Origin: Butyrivibrio sp. CB08
Lineage (GTDB): Bacteria; Bacillota; Clostridia; Lachnospirales; Lachnospiraceae
Length of the DNA stretch: 64,000 nucleotides
Direction: 5' to 3'
NCBI RefSeq assembly: GCF_003625485.1
Contig: NZ_RAIR01000005.1
Span: 124,001 to 188,000, forward strand
The position numbers and the translations under genes are program-made. Positions 48,860-57,314 of this stretch are shown here, piece after piece (the first letter of the stretch is position 1; each line of letters begins with the position of its first letter). The notes below the pieces were generated by a model. That model was not told the origin of the DNA, made no database searches, and was given only the letters and a program-made list of their open reading frames with translations.

Positions 48860-49522
48860 ATGGATACCAAACAAAGAATACTGGATGAAGCATTGACGCT
48901 GTTTTCAGAAAAGGGATATGCAAATGTTTTTGTTGCGGATATTGCGGAAAGGGTTGGTATTAAAGCGCCATCTCTTTATAAGCATTACAAAAACAAGCAG
49001 GCCATTTTTGATGCGATCATTGAAGAGATGAACAGGCGATTTTTAGAGGAAGCAGGTGCTCTTAAGATCAACGGGGCGGATGCTGCGGAAGATGCTGAGA
49101 TCTATAAGCATATATCGGAAGAGCAGCTGATCACACTGGGGAACAATCTGTTTCTTTATTTCCTGCATGATGACTATACAAGACGGTTTCGCAAGATGCT
49201 TACCATTGAACAGTTTCATGATAAAAAACTTGCAGCTGCATATATGAAGCAGTATGTGGATGATCCGCTTTCATATCAGGGAATGCTTTTTGGCCTGATG
49301 GTTTCATCGGGTGTATTACAGACCGAGAATGTAGAGATCATGACGTTACATTTTTACGCGCCGATCTACATGCTTCTGACCATATGCGATCGGGATCCAG
49401 AGCGTGAGAAAGAGGCACTTAAGACAATGGAAGCGCATGTTCGGCAGTTTAATAAACTATACGCAAGAGATGAAAAAAACATGCAGAATAATAAGAGGAG
49501 ATCGCCGAGGAGAACAAAATGA
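48860..49522 (+). CDS. TetR-family transcriptional regulator
   Basis: 220 residues. Helix-turn-helix at residues ~20-45 (NVFVADIAERVGIKAPSLYKHYKNKQ given as landmark), then a helical ligand domain. Ribosome site GAGGAAAC. Its promoter lies in two perfect palindromes, clear sign of autorepression. The stop overlaps the start of an NAD(P)H-dependent oxidoreductase gene as ATGA, so the regulator and the enzyme are coupled; the inducer may be a substrate of that enzyme, such as a quinone or nitro compound. Confidence 0.9.
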   Translation: MDTKQRILDEALTLFSEKGYANVFVADIAERVGIKAPSLYKHYKNKQAIFDAIIEEMNRRFLEEAGALKINGADAAEDAEIYKHISEEQLITLGNNLFLYFLHDDYTRRFRKMLTIEQFHDKKLAAAYMKQYVDDPLSYQGMLFGLMVSSGVLQTENVEIMTLHFYAPIYMLLTICDRDPEREKEALKTMEAHVRQFNKLYARDEKNMQNNKRRSPRRTK

Positions 49523-50235
49523 AGATCACAGTGATAAACGGAACTGAAAAACGCGGTGTTACATACAGAATGAAGGAAATGTTTTTAGAGCAGTTCAGAG
49601 ACGATTCAAAGATCACGGAATATTATCTTCCCAAGGATGGTCCGGGTTTCTGCATAGGATGTACTGCGTGCTTCAGGAATGATCAGAAGCGTTGTAAGGA
49701 TGCCGAGAAGGTGCAGAAGATTGAGAAATCCTTGCTTGAAGCGGATCTGCTTGTTTTTACATCACCCGCGTATGTTTTCCATACAACCGGCGCAATGAAG
49801 GCTATGCTTGACCATTTCGGTTACAGGTGGATGCCTCACCGTCCGGCGAAGGAAATGTTCGGGAAGCGGGCGGTGATAATCACACAGTGCCTGGGGGCCG
49901 GTGGAAGATCCACAGCAAAAGATATTAAGGACAGCCTTTCCTGGTGGGGCATTTCGGACATCAAAGTAGTAAGTTTCAAGTTGATGTCCGAAATTGACTG
50001 GGACAAGATCGAGGACAAGAGAAAAGCATCCTTTCAAAAGAAGCTGAGCAGTGTCGCACGAAAAATGCATGCCATAAATTATGACAAACCGGCTCATACA
50101 AATGTTATGATAAAAACAAAGTTCTACATGGTAAGAATGCTGCAGACAAGCCTTGGTAAAAAGAATCCTGAGTACACCGATTTTAAGTATTGGAATGAGA
50201 ACGGCTGGATCGGCAAAGTAAGACCATGGAAATAG
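49519..50235 (+). CDS. Flavodoxin-fold NAD(P)H-dependent oxidoreductase
   Basis: 238 residues. The FMN-binding start is ITVINGTEKRGVTYRM, and FCIGCTACFRND near residue 47 with TSPAYVFHTTGAMKAMLDHF near 86 follow the NADPH-dependent FMN-reductase/iron-sulphur-flavoprotein pattern. Cys 47-50 and one at ~60 could bind a cluster, though the spacing differs from the standard. It is coupled to the TetR gene and probably reduces a toxic quinone or aromatic compound sensed by it. Confidence 0.85.
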   Translation: MKITVINGTEKRGVTYRMKEMFLEQFRDDSKITEYYLPKDGPGFCIGCTACFRNDQKRCKDAEKVQKIEKSLLEADLLVFTSPAYVFHTTGAMKAMLDHFGYRWMPHRPAKEMFGKRAVIITQCLGAGGRSTAKDIKDSLSWWGISDIKVVSFKLMSEIDWDKIEDKRKASFQKKLSSVARKMHAINYDKPAHTNVMIKTKFYMVRMLQTSLGKKNPEYTDFKYWNENGWIGKVRPWK

Positions 50236-50239
50236 ATTA

Positions 50240-50386
50240 ATGATGCCGTTAGGATTTCTTATTATGCTTCCATTAGTTGGTTTCGCTGAGGAAACCGGCT
50301 GGCGTGGCTTTTTGCAACCTATGTTGGAGAAAAGATTTCCCTTCCCGGTTGCAACTACTATTGTGGCGGTGATTTGGTATGATTAA
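50240..50386 (+). pseudogene. Truncated CPBP intramembrane protease remnant
   Basis: An ORF of 48 codons encodes FAEETGWRGFLQPMLEKRF, the EETGWRG motif of CPBP proteases, with the following strand AVIWYD. The family normally has 200 or more residues and continues after IWY with a conserved Trp-His region; here the frame stops at once. The upstream helices are missing too. It is therefore an internal fragment left after deletion. Confidence 0.65.
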
Positions 50387-50395
50387 GGAGGAACG

Positions 50396-50812
50396 ATGGA
50401 CAGGCAGGAAATTCTGAACCGGCTAATGGCATTCCCCTACGACCGGGATGAATACTGGGTGATTACAGGCAGCGCAATGGTGATGTACGGAATCAAAGAA
50501 CATGCCGGTGATATCGACCTTGGCTGCAGCGTGAAAATGGCTGACCTTCTTGAATCGGACGGGTATTTATATGGTCGGACAAAAGACGGAAACAGATGGT
50601 TCAAAGTGGGAGAATCCATCGAGATTTTTGAGTCATGGTTGTACGGCTCCACGATAAAAATGGAAGGATTCCGGGTCATTTCGCTGAACGGATTGATTGA
50701 GATGAAGGAGAAGATCGGCCGGGAAAAAGATTTCAAGGACATTGCATTGATCAAATCTTTTCTGAAGGTTAAAGAGGAATTGTATTCTGGCGATCTGCCG
50801 CAAACGAGGTAA
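50396..50812 (+). CDS. Nucleotidyltransferase-like small protein
   Basis: 138 residues. VITGSAMVMYGIKEHAGDIDLGCS near residue 21 has the G-S...hxxDxD pattern of the nucleotidyltransferase fold (GS, then DID), as in MNT/AbiEii-type proteins. The C-terminus (LIEMKEKIGREKDFKDIALIKSFL as landmark) is the helix with Lys and Asp residues typical of the small domain. AAGGAGG 7 bases upstream. A toxin or antitoxin role is possible but no partner HEPN gene is adjacent; gene remnants flank it on both sides. Confidence 0.65.
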   Translation: MDRQEILNRLMAFPYDRDEYWVITGSAMVMYGIKEHAGDIDLGCSVKMADLLESDGYLYGRTKDGNRWFKVGESIEIFESWLYGSTIKMEGFRVISLNGLIEMKEKIGREKDFKDIALIKSFLKVKEELYSGDLPQTR

Positions 50813-50817
50813 AGAAA

Positions 50818-50964
50818 ATGGTGTGTTTCCTGACAAGCAGTCCGATTATTCCGGGAACAGATACGCTGAATCCGACGAATTCCTTTATTGAGGAATTGCA
50901 TCGCCACTTCCCTAAAGACTATCAGGCTTTGACGACCGCACGGAAGCCCGAAGAATATATTTAA
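50818..50964 (+). pseudogene. Truncated N-terminus of an S51 peptidase E-like gene
   Basis: An ORF of 48 codons reads CFLTSSPIIPGTDTLNPTN, the start of peptidase E (S51)/type 1 glutamine amidotransferase-like proteins, which normally run to ~220 residues. It stops after about 48 with no catalytic Ser, so it is a remnant. It begins 5 bases after the nucleotidyltransferase-like gene. Confidence 0.6.
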
Positions 50965-50980
50965 AGCTAATTGACCAAGT

Positions 50981-50999
50981 CAAATCGACATTTGTAGGG
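50981..50999 (+). repeat. 19-nt repeat CAAAT-N5-TTTGT-N-GGG, copy 1
   Basis: CAAATCGACATTTGTAGGG; CAAAT and ATTTG can pair. Stands 10 bases before the alpha/beta-hydrolase start. Related copies at 56760 and 57172. Confidence 0.5.
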
Positions 51000-51009
51000 A
51001 TACGAAGAT

Positions 51010-51771
51010 ATGATCATTAAGGAATATGGTACTGAACACAAAGAGACGATCATTCTGTTACACGGTGGTGGATTGTCATGGTGGAACTATCGGGATGTTG
51101 CAGATTTTTTGCAAGATGAGTATCACGTCATCCTTCCAATTCTTGATGGGCACGCAGGAAGTGACCAATCATTTACCTCCATTGAAGAAAATGCATCCGA
51201 GATCATCAAATTTATCGACAAGGATTTGGGTGGATCGGTTTTGCTGATTGGAGGTCTTTCTCTTGGAGGACAGATTCTGCTTGAGATGTTGTCACAAAGC
51301 AAAGATATCTGTACCTTTGCTTTGGTTGAGAGTGCAGCTGTTATTCCATCAAAGTTGACAAATGCATTGATTGGTCCGGCATTTGGCAGTAGTTATGGTC
51401 TGATCAGAAACAGAGGGTTTGCCAGACTACAGTTTCAGTCTCTGCATATAAAACCGGATCTTTTTGAGGAATACTATCGGGACACATGTCAAATAAGCAA
51501 GCAGGATATGATTGCCTTTTTAAAGGCCAATACGTCCTATGTGCTGAAGGATTCTTTCTGCAAAACAGATGCTGAGGTACATGTTTATGTCGGTGAAGAG
51601 GAGACCAGAGAGATCTTGCGCTCAGCAGATGCTATTTGTAAAATGCTTCCATCTGTAAGGCTACACCGTATGAAAGGTCTCAAACATGGGGAATTCTCCA
51701 TTAACTATGCTGACAAATATGCTGATGCAATACAGAAAATAATAAAATCCAGGCAAATTCTCGATAGATGA
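51010..51771 (+). CDS. Alpha/beta-fold hydrolase
   Basis: 253 residues. The oxyanion loop is LLHGGGLSWWNY near residue 16, the nucleophile elbow IGGLSLGGQ near 80 with Ser at the GxSxG centre, and the closing His in GLKHGEFS near 226. Typical for small cytoplasmic hydrolases acting on esters, lactones or haloalkanes. No signal peptide. The 19-base repeat before it contains GGG but no strong Shine-Dalgarno; TAGGGATACGAAG is the best match. Substrate unknown. Confidence 0.82.
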   Translation: MIIKEYGTEHKETIILLHGGGLSWWNYRDVADFLQDEYHVILPILDGHAGSDQSFTSIEENASEIIKFIDKDLGGSVLLIGGLSLGGQILLEMLSQSKDICTFALVESAAVIPSKLTNALIGPAFGSSYGLIRNRGFARLQFQSLHIKPDLFEEYYRDTCQISKQDMIAFLKANTSYVLKDSFCKTDAEVHVYVGEEETREILRSADAICKMLPSVRLHRMKGLKHGEFSINYADKYADAIQKIIKSRQILDR

Positions 51772-51942
51772 TGTGATATACATGCGTAAGGCACTTTGAA
51801 TTACAGTATAACGACCTATGGTAATCTGTTTATTTACAAATGTGCATCTTATGTACTGTATATGGCATCTTGCGTAATGAGCTATTGAACGTTCCCGATT
51901 TCCTTGGTATCTTGTGCCTAAGATTTATAAAGGAGGTCGGGA

Positions 51943-52806
51943 ATGATACGTTGTAATGATGTTTACAAAAGTTTTTCAGGAAAGACGGTTCTGTCGGGAA
52001 TAGATTTTGAAATAGGAGACGGAGAAATATTTGGGCTCCTCGGACCATCCGGAGCAGGTAAAACCACACTCATTAGGATCCTGACAGGACAGCTTTCATT
52101 TGACAAGGGCTTGGTGACTGTCTTCGATAAAGATATTTCCTCTTTGTCAGGAGAGGATAAAAAAAGTATAGGGATCATGATGGATCAGTTCGGAGTATAT
52201 GAAAGACTATCCTGTATTGATAACCTGAAGGTTTTCGCTGATATATACGGAGTTCCTACAGACATAATAAAAAGTACTCTTCAACAGGTCGGGTTAAAGG
52301 ATGCGGGAGGCAAATCAGCATCGACTCTTTCCAAAGGCATGAGAGCCAGACTTTCTCTTGCGAGAGTGTTCATGCATTCTCCGAAGCTGATCTTCTTAGA
52401 CGAGCCGACAAGCGGGCTGGATCCACAGAACATGCGTCAGATCCATAAGATCATACTAGAAAAGAAAAAAGAAGGCTGCACGATCTTCCTTACCACTCAT
52501 AACATGGAAGAAGCCTATAAGCTCTGCGACAGGGTTGCATTGCTTAATGAAGGAGTGATCGTTGAAAATGGGGCGCCCGAGGAAATATGCAGAAAGTATA
52601 ATCATCAGAAAACGATAAAAATGCACTTATCATCCGGTGAGGATGTTGTAATCCCTCATGAAAGCGGATCTGCTGAAAGGATTAGCCGCTTTTTGTCAGA
52701 TGGAAGCATTGAAACGATCCATTCGTCAGAACCAAATCTTGAAACAGTCTTTTTGGAACTGACGGGAAGAAAAATAGAGGAGGATGAAATATGCGCAACA
52801 GTCTGA
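51943..52806 (+). CDS. ABC transporter ATP-binding protein
   Basis: 287 residues. Walker A is GPSGAGKTT near residue 35, the signature LSKGMRARLSLAR near 130, Walker B LIFLDEPTSGLD near 148 and the H-loop TTHNMEEA near 188. The C-terminal extension belongs to exporters paired with ABC-2 permeases. AAAGGAGGT precedes the ATG. The permease gene overlaps its end by 16 bases. A LytTR regulator and DUF3021 protein follow, the layout of drug or bacteriocin-immunity exporters in Firmicutes. Confidence 0.92.
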   Translation: MIRCNDVYKSFSGKTVLSGIDFEIGDGEIFGLLGPSGAGKTTLIRILTGQLSFDKGLVTVFDKDISSLSGEDKKSIGIMMDQFGVYERLSCIDNLKVFADIYGVPTDIIKSTLQQVGLKDAGGKSASTLSKGMRARLSLARVFMHSPKLIFLDEPTSGLDPQNMRQIHKIILEKKKEGCTIFLTTHNMEEAYKLCDRVALLNEGVIVENGAPEEICRKYNHQKTIKMHLSSGEDVVIPHESGSAERISRFLSDGSIETIHSSEPNLETVFLELTGRKIEEDEICATV

Positions 52807-53477
52807 TAATTCTAAAAAAGCAGCTAAAGGATACTCTTAAGAACAAAACGGTTTTGATACAGTTTATTCTCTTCCCGGTCATGACGCTTATCATGGAAAA
52901 TGCCATTAAGATCGATGGAATGCCGGAACTGTTTTTCACAAAGCTGTTTTCTGTAATGTATATCGGTATGGCACCTTTGACATCGGTAGCATCAATCATA
53001 TCCGAGGAAAAGGAAAAGAACACCTTACGAGTACTGACAATGGCAAATGTTAAGCCATGGCAGTATCTCATCGGAGTTGGCTTTTATGTATGGTTTATTT
53101 GTATGCTCGGAGCCGGTGTGATGGCAACCGGCCTAAAGAAAGAAGACATACCGTTTTATCTGCTGGTGATGGCTGCTGGATTTGCTATTTCGATTCTGGC
53201 GGGAGCTTGTATAGGTGTTTTTTCAAAGAACCAGATGACCGCTACTTCTATTGTAATGCCGGTGATGCTCATATTTGCTTTTTCTCCAATGCTTGCAATG
53301 TTCAACGAAAATATAGAAAAAGTAGCCAGGTTTGCTTATACTCAGCAGTTTAAGAAGATCATGGATGATATGTCATTTGCCGGGATAAAGATAGACAATA
53401 TCTGTATTCTGGCAATAAACGCAATGCTGATGATGGCTTTATTCTTTATCGCATTCAGGAAAAAAGGACTGGAATAA
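52791..53477 (+). CDS. ABC-2 type permease
   Basis: 228 residues with six membrane helices, the small ABC-2 permease type. Landmarks are the first helix around LIQFILFPVMTLIME near residue 22, the cytoplasmic EEKEKNTLRVLTMANVKPW loop near 70 and a last helix ending in a short basic tail. It starts inside the ATPase gene and ends directly before the LytTR gene with no gap. It would export an antimicrobial, lipid or peptide together with the ATPase. Confidence 0.85.
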   Translation: MRNSLIILKKQLKDTLKNKTVLIQFILFPVMTLIMENAIKIDGMPELFFTKLFSVMYIGMAPLTSVASIISEEKEKNTLRVLTMANVKPWQYLIGVGFYVWFICMLGAGVMATGLKKEDIPFYLLVMAAGFAISILAGACIGVFSKNQMTATSIVMPVMLIFAFSPMLAMFNENIEKVARFAYTQQFKKIMDDMSFAGIKIDNICILAINAMLMMALFFIAFRKKGLE

Positions 53478-53918
53478 ATGAAGATTGAGATCGATATTGA
53501 CGAGAAATATCCGGATACGGAAGTCGTGATCCGGGCAAATAAACTGGATAGCGATGTCGAAAGACTTGTTGCAATGATGCGCATGGTGAACATGCAGATC
53601 GGTGTACGCAAAAATGATGAAACCTATCTGCTGGATGTGGAGAAAATTCTATACATAGAGGCTGTTGAGAGAAAGACATTTGTGTACACCTCGGATGAAA
53701 CTTATGAATCGGATCTTAAACTGTATGAGATAGAGCAGGAACTTCTTGAACGAGATTTCTTCAGGATCAGCAAGCATAGCATTGTGAACATCAGGATGAT
53801 CAAAAGCTTAAAATCCGACATAAACAGAAAAATCAGGATAACATTAAGGAATGACGAACAGATAGTCGTATCACGCATGTATTCTGACGAACTTCGAAGA
53901 AAGTTGGGGCTTAAATGA
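53478..53918 (+). CDS. LytTR-family DNA-binding regulator
   Basis: 146 residues without a receiver domain. A short N-terminal beta region precedes the LytTR domain (~45-145) with EKILYIEAVERKTFVYT near 58, the RISKHSIVNIRMIKSL stretch near 96 and LRNDEQIVVSRMYSDELRRKLG at the end. It starts on the base after the permease stop. LytTR with DUF3021, which overlaps it by 4 bases, is a known pair, where the membrane protein relays or inhibits the regulator and controls the adjacent exporter. Confidence 0.9.
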   Translation: MKIEIDIDEKYPDTEVVIRANKLDSDVERLVAMMRMVNMQIGVRKNDETYLLDVEKILYIEAVERKTFVYTSDETYESDLKLYEIEQELLERDFFRISKHSIVNIRMIKSLKSDINRKIRITLRNDEQIVVSRMYSDELRRKLGLK

Positions 53919-54388
53919 TGGAAGAAAAGAAAACCGTATTTTATTATGTAAGGCAGGCATTTGCGACATATGGAGTCATTGTGTTGGTCTTTGCCATAAT
54001 GAGTATCGTAATAGGTGAAAGAACGAAAGATTATGCAGCTCTTTTTTCCATGGGAAATGCCGGGATGTCAATACCGATATTGATGGAATTGCTTTTGTTG
54101 GCTGTAATAATCACGCTTGCGCAAGTGGTTTTTCTGACGGACACATGGATCATGAATATGTCAATGATGATCAGAAATGTGCTCTTTTTTGTGTCGGTAC
54201 TGATTGTGATCGTATTTATGATTGTGGCATTTAATTGGTTTCCCACAAGAGATATGACTGCGTGGTTAGGATTTATCATATCGTATGCGCTTAGCATGAT
54301 CATCAGTGCGCTTATAACTATACTAAAAGAAAGAGCCGAAAATACAAAAATGCAGGAGGCTTTGGATAAGTATAACAGAAGAAAATAG
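53915..54388 (+). CDS. DUF3021 membrane protein
   Basis: 157 residues with four membrane helices (about 16-34, 50-75, 86-108 and 118-138) and a cytoplasmic helical tail. It overlaps the LytTR gene (ATGATG). DUF3021 proteins are found next to LytTR regulators and seem to hold or modulate them at the membrane. Expected to sense the same stress that calls for the ABC exporter upstream. Function is from family association only. Confidence 0.82.
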   Translation: MMEEKKTVFYYVRQAFATYGVIVLVFAIMSIVIGERTKDYAALFSMGNAGMSIPILMELLLLAVIITLAQVVFLTDTWIMNMSMMIRNVLFFVSVLIVIVFMIVAFNWFPTRDMTAWLGFIISYALSMIISALITILKERAENTKMQEALDKYNRRK

Positions 54389-54429
54389 AGGGCTTCAAAC
54401 GCTATTCAAAAGCTTTTAGGGAGATGATC

Positions 54430-55248
54430 ATGAAAAAATACAGATTACCGATAATCTTGCTGACAGTGTTTGAGGCAGTAGCAATAACGCTGTGGCTGAC
54501 AAAGAACAACCTGTTTTACCTGTTCAACTTCAGCTATATAGGCCTATCCATATCGTTGGGAGTGTTTCTTTTCATAAGGAGATATAACTATGCCCGCCGC
54601 ATAGTGCAGCTTCTTGTCGGTTTATATATGCTGATCTACCTGGGGCTCATCTGTCAGGAAAATATGCAGATAGAAGGTTTCTGGTATTACCTCTTTACAG
54701 GAGTATTTGAGGCAGCGACTATACATTATGCTGTTGCAAAAATATTCGGACCATTGATCTTCGGCCGCGGATGGTGCGGATATGCCTGCTGGACAGCGAT
54801 GGTGCTGGATTTCCTTCCGTATAAGGAACCGAATGAGCCAAGGCGAAACCTGGGGTGGATCCGGTATATCACTTTTGCAGTATCGCTTATATTTGTATCG
54901 GGATTATTCCTTGCAAAGGTAGGAAATATCGAACGTATCATGTTCCTGGCGTTTGTAATCGGGAATATCGCGTATTACGGAACCGGCATAGCACTGGCAT
55001 TTGCTTTTAAGGATAACAGAGCATTTTGCAAATACATCTGTCCGATCACTGTATTCTTAAAGCCGATGAGCTACTTTTCAATGATCCGGATAAAATGTGA
55101 TAAAGAGAAATGTATATCCTGTGGGAAGTGCAAGCGGGTATGCCCTATGAATGTAGATGTGACGGATAATTCAAGAAAACGTAAAAATGGAACAGAGTGT
55201 ATTCTGTGCATGGAATGTGTGAAGAACTGTCCGAAGAATGCACTTTGA
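54430..55248 (+). CDS. NapH/YccM-like 4Fe-4S membrane protein
   Basis: 272 residues with five membrane helices. GRGWCGYACWTAM near residue 113 and FCKYICPIT near 205 carry the Cys pairs of the NapH/RnfD-like family; two ferredoxin motifs follow at the C-terminus, CISCGKCKRVCP and CILCMECVKNCP. Such proteins move electrons across or along the membrane to a partner. AGGGAG 6 bases before the ATG at 54430 decides the start over the one at 54424. It lies 41 bases after the DUF3021 gene; whether it works with the exporter is unclear. Confidence 0.85.
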   Translation: MKKYRLPIILLTVFEAVAITLWLTKNNLFYLFNFSYIGLSISLGVFLFIRRYNYARRIVQLLVGLYMLIYLGLICQENMQIEGFWYYLFTGVFEAATIHYAVAKIFGPLIFGRGWCGYACWTAMVLDFLPYKEPNEPRRNLGWIRYITFAVSLIFVSGLFLAKVGNIERIMFLAFVIGNIAYYGTGIALAFAFKDNRAFCKYICPITVFLKPMSYFSMIRIKCDKEKCISCGKCKRVCPMNVDVTDNSRKRKNGTECILCMECVKNCPKNAL

Positions 55249-55314
55249 ACTTCGGAATAACTTAGAACGACAATGGCCGGATTGGTAACGCCGGGCCATG
55301 GAAAGGAACCTAGA

Positions 55315-55977
55315 ATGATAGATAATTTGATCATAAGGTCAGAAACGCCTGCAGATTATAAAGAGACAGAGCTAATGACAATGCGTAGTTTTTGGAATAA
55401 GTACTGGCCCGGATGCACCGAGCATTTCCTGATTCGCATTATCAGGGGATCGGAGGATTACATTCCCGAGATAAGCCGTATAGCTGAGGTTGACGGCAAA
55501 ATTGTCGGAGCAGTTTATTATACAAAGGCATGGATTGATGATGGAAATGTCAGACATGAAATAGCTACGTTCGGGCCACTTGCTGTTGAACCAACTATGG
55601 AAGGAAATGATATAGGTGGTGCTCTTATGCGAGAAACCATAAAGCTTGCCAAGGAAGCCGGAATAAAAGCGATCGCACTCATGGGAGAGCCAAATTACTA
55701 TCCGAGATTTGGGCTTAGGCGAGGCGCAGAATGCGGAATTACGGATGCCCAGGGAAATACATTTGATGCCCTTATGTGCCTTCCGCTTAGTGATGATTTT
55801 TCAAACATAAAAGGGAAGCTGATTGAGAGTGCAGACTTTGAAAAGCTTGAAGATGAAAACCGCCTCGAGGAGATTAACAAAGAACCTTCTGTTGGAAGCG
55901 ATGTGAAGTTTATCTGGAATCATAAAGGCGAATCAAAAATAACACAGGTGTTCAAAAACTTGCTTGAGGAAGGATGA
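55315..55977 (+). CDS. GNAT acetyltransferase, paralogue of the 61.5 kb gene
   Basis: 220 residues. TMRSFWNKYWPGCTEHFLI near residue 22 matches the start of the enzyme at 61519 (VRESFWNVYRPGCSEHYVI). The acetyl-CoA region is TFGPLAVEPTMEGNDIGGALM near 85-105 and FYPRFGLRRG-type text follows as NYYPRFGLRRGAECGI. The start follows AAAGGA by 7 bases; an ATG at 55273 is in frame but unsupported. A methyltransferase starts 4 bases after its stop. Substrate unknown. Confidence 0.82.
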   Translation: MIDNLIIRSETPADYKETELMTMRSFWNKYWPGCTEHFLIRIIRGSEDYIPEISRIAEVDGKIVGAVYYTKAWIDDGNVRHEIATFGPLAVEPTMEGNDIGGALMRETIKLAKEAGIKAIALMGEPNYYPRFGLRRGAECGITDAQGNTFDALMCLPLSDDFSNIKGKLIESADFEKLEDENRLEEINKEPSVGSDVKFIWNHKGESKITQVFKNLLEEG

Positions 55978-55981
55978 TGCC

Positions 55982-56752
55982 ATGGACATCAAAGAAAGTA
56001 TAAATGATACCCGAAAAGGGTTTGAAGAAAGCTTTGCTACTGGTGACTTTTATAACAGACAGACACAAGATACAGAGCATTTGGAAAAAATACTCGGATT
56101 TTTGAAAATAAGTGATGGAATGAGGATTCTTGACCTCGGAACCGGGAGTGGATATCTTTCTTTTCCTATTGCGAAGAACAATCCCGGCTGTGATGTGATC
56201 GGGCTGGATATCGTGAATGCCGCACTTGAGGCAAACCGAACAAGAGCAGATGTCGAAGGAATTAAAAATCTGTCGTTTGTAAGTTATGACGGAATCGATT
56301 TTCCATTTGAAGATGATACCTTTGATCTTGTGGTGACAAGATACGCTTTGCATCATTTTCCTGATATAGAGCATAGCGTTGGTGAAGTGAGCAGAGTTTT
56401 AAAGAATGGTGGTAAATTCTTCATTTCAGATCCATGCCCTAACGAATGTGATTCGAATAGATTTGTTGATGATTATATGCGGCTTAAGAAGGATGGGCAT
56501 ATTAAGTTTTATACCAAGGAAGAGTGGAATGCAATTTGTAGCAGGCAGGGTCTCGTTACTGTGGACAGTTTTGACAGTTCAATACGATTTCCTAAGAAGA
56601 AGGACACAGCTTTAGGGTACGAGGAAGTACTGGAGAAGCACGATAAGGCTGTAATAGAGAGCTATGATTTGGTAGAGACAGATACAGAACTGTATATTAC
56701 AGAGCGTGTGAACAATCTTTTGTTCACGAAGATTTTACTTTCAGTTTTATAG
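55982..56752 (+). CDS. Class I SAM-dependent methyltransferase
   Basis: 256 residues. Motif I is RILDLGTGSGYLSFP near residue 46, followed by VIGLDIVNAAL near 72, FPFEDDTFDLVVTRYALHHF near 105-125 (given as landmark) and VLKNGGKFFISDP near 140, the UbiE/Methyltransf_11 pattern. AGGAAGGA lies about 8 bases before the ATG. It follows the GNAT gene by 4 bases, suggesting that acetylation and methylation act on the same or related compounds. Substrate unknown. Confidence 0.86.
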   Translation: MDIKESINDTRKGFEESFATGDFYNRQTQDTEHLEKILGFLKISDGMRILDLGTGSGYLSFPIAKNNPGCDVIGLDIVNAALEANRTRADVEGIKNLSFVSYDGIDFPFEDDTFDLVVTRYALHHFPDIEHSVGEVSRVLKNGGKFFISDPCPNECDSNRFVDDYMRLKKDGHIKFYTKEEWNAICSRQGLVTVDSFDSSIRFPKKKDTALGYEEVLEKHDKAVIESYDLVETDTELYITERVNNLLFTKILLSVL

Positions 56753-56759
56753 ACGATGA

Positions 56760-56778
56760 CAAATCGATGTTTGTGGGG
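56760..56778 (+). repeat. 19-nt repeat CAAAT-N5-TTTGT-N-GGG, copy 2
   Basis: CAAATCGATGTTTGTGGGG, 6 bases before the VOC start, between a methyltransferase and a VOC gene. Related to copies at 50981 and 57172. Confidence 0.5.
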
Positions 56779-56784
56779 GTTGCG

Positions 56785-57171
56785 ATGAAGAATTATACAC
56801 AGGTATATGTTAAAAACAGTTTTGAAGCAGCAAAAACATACTGCAAAGCCTTTGGAGCAGAAATAACCCGGGAGTTTAAAAACGAAGATAACACTGCTTA
56901 TGAGCACTGTGAGCTATCTGTAAACGGGGAAGGTTTTTTGGCATTGGCAGAAGCGAAAAATCCCTGTGATATAGATGTAGTACACAAAAACAAGTGGGAA
57001 ACTATGACTTTTAACGTTTTTGAAATGGGAACAGAAGAAGCTGTTTATAATGCTTTTCAGGTTTTGAGCGATGGGGGCGTAATTATCGAACCTATCGGAG
57101 AACTTCCATGGAGTAAATGTTGCGCCACCATTATTGATAAATATGGTGTATGCTGGTGGATATCAATTTAA
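56785..57171 (+). CDS. VOC-family (PhnB-like) protein
   Basis: 128 residues with two beta-alpha-beta-beta-beta units: YTQVYVKNSFEAAKTYCKAFGAE opens the first and MTFNVFEMGTEEAVYNAFQVL the second, each a landmark only. The closing CCATIIDKYGVCWWI fits PhnB/glyoxalase-like proteins, which bind metal or small molecules. GGGGG 5 bases before 56785 is the ribosome site. The function is unknown; resistance or isomerase roles occur in the family. Confidence 0.82.
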   Translation: MKNYTQVYVKNSFEAAKTYCKAFGAEITREFKNEDNTAYEHCELSVNGEGFLALAEAKNPCDIDVVHKNKWETMTFNVFEMGTEEAVYNAFQVLSDGGVIIEPIGELPWSKCCATIIDKYGVCWWISI

Positions 57172-57190
57172 CAAATTCAGGTTTGTCGGG
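57172..57190 (+). repeat. 19-nt repeat CAAAT-N5-TTTGT-N-GGG, copy 3
   Basis: CAAATTCAGGTTTGTCGGG, immediately after the VOC stop codon. Copies 2 and 3 bracket the VOC gene. Confidence 0.5.
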
Positions 57191-57314
57191 ATTAGGGCAT
57201 AGCCTTTTAACTAGGAAAATGATTTCCATCATCTAATATGTTGTTGTAGCGATGAAGAAAAGTTGGTAAATTGTTAAGAAGATACTAATTTACAGTTTGC
57301 TGGGGGAAAAGGCA

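Noticed and set aside
50396..50812. Complete MNT-HEPN or AbiE toxin-antitoxin pair
   Set aside because: Only the nucleotidyltransferase-like half is present; neighbours are gene fragments and not HEPN or AbiEi-type genes.
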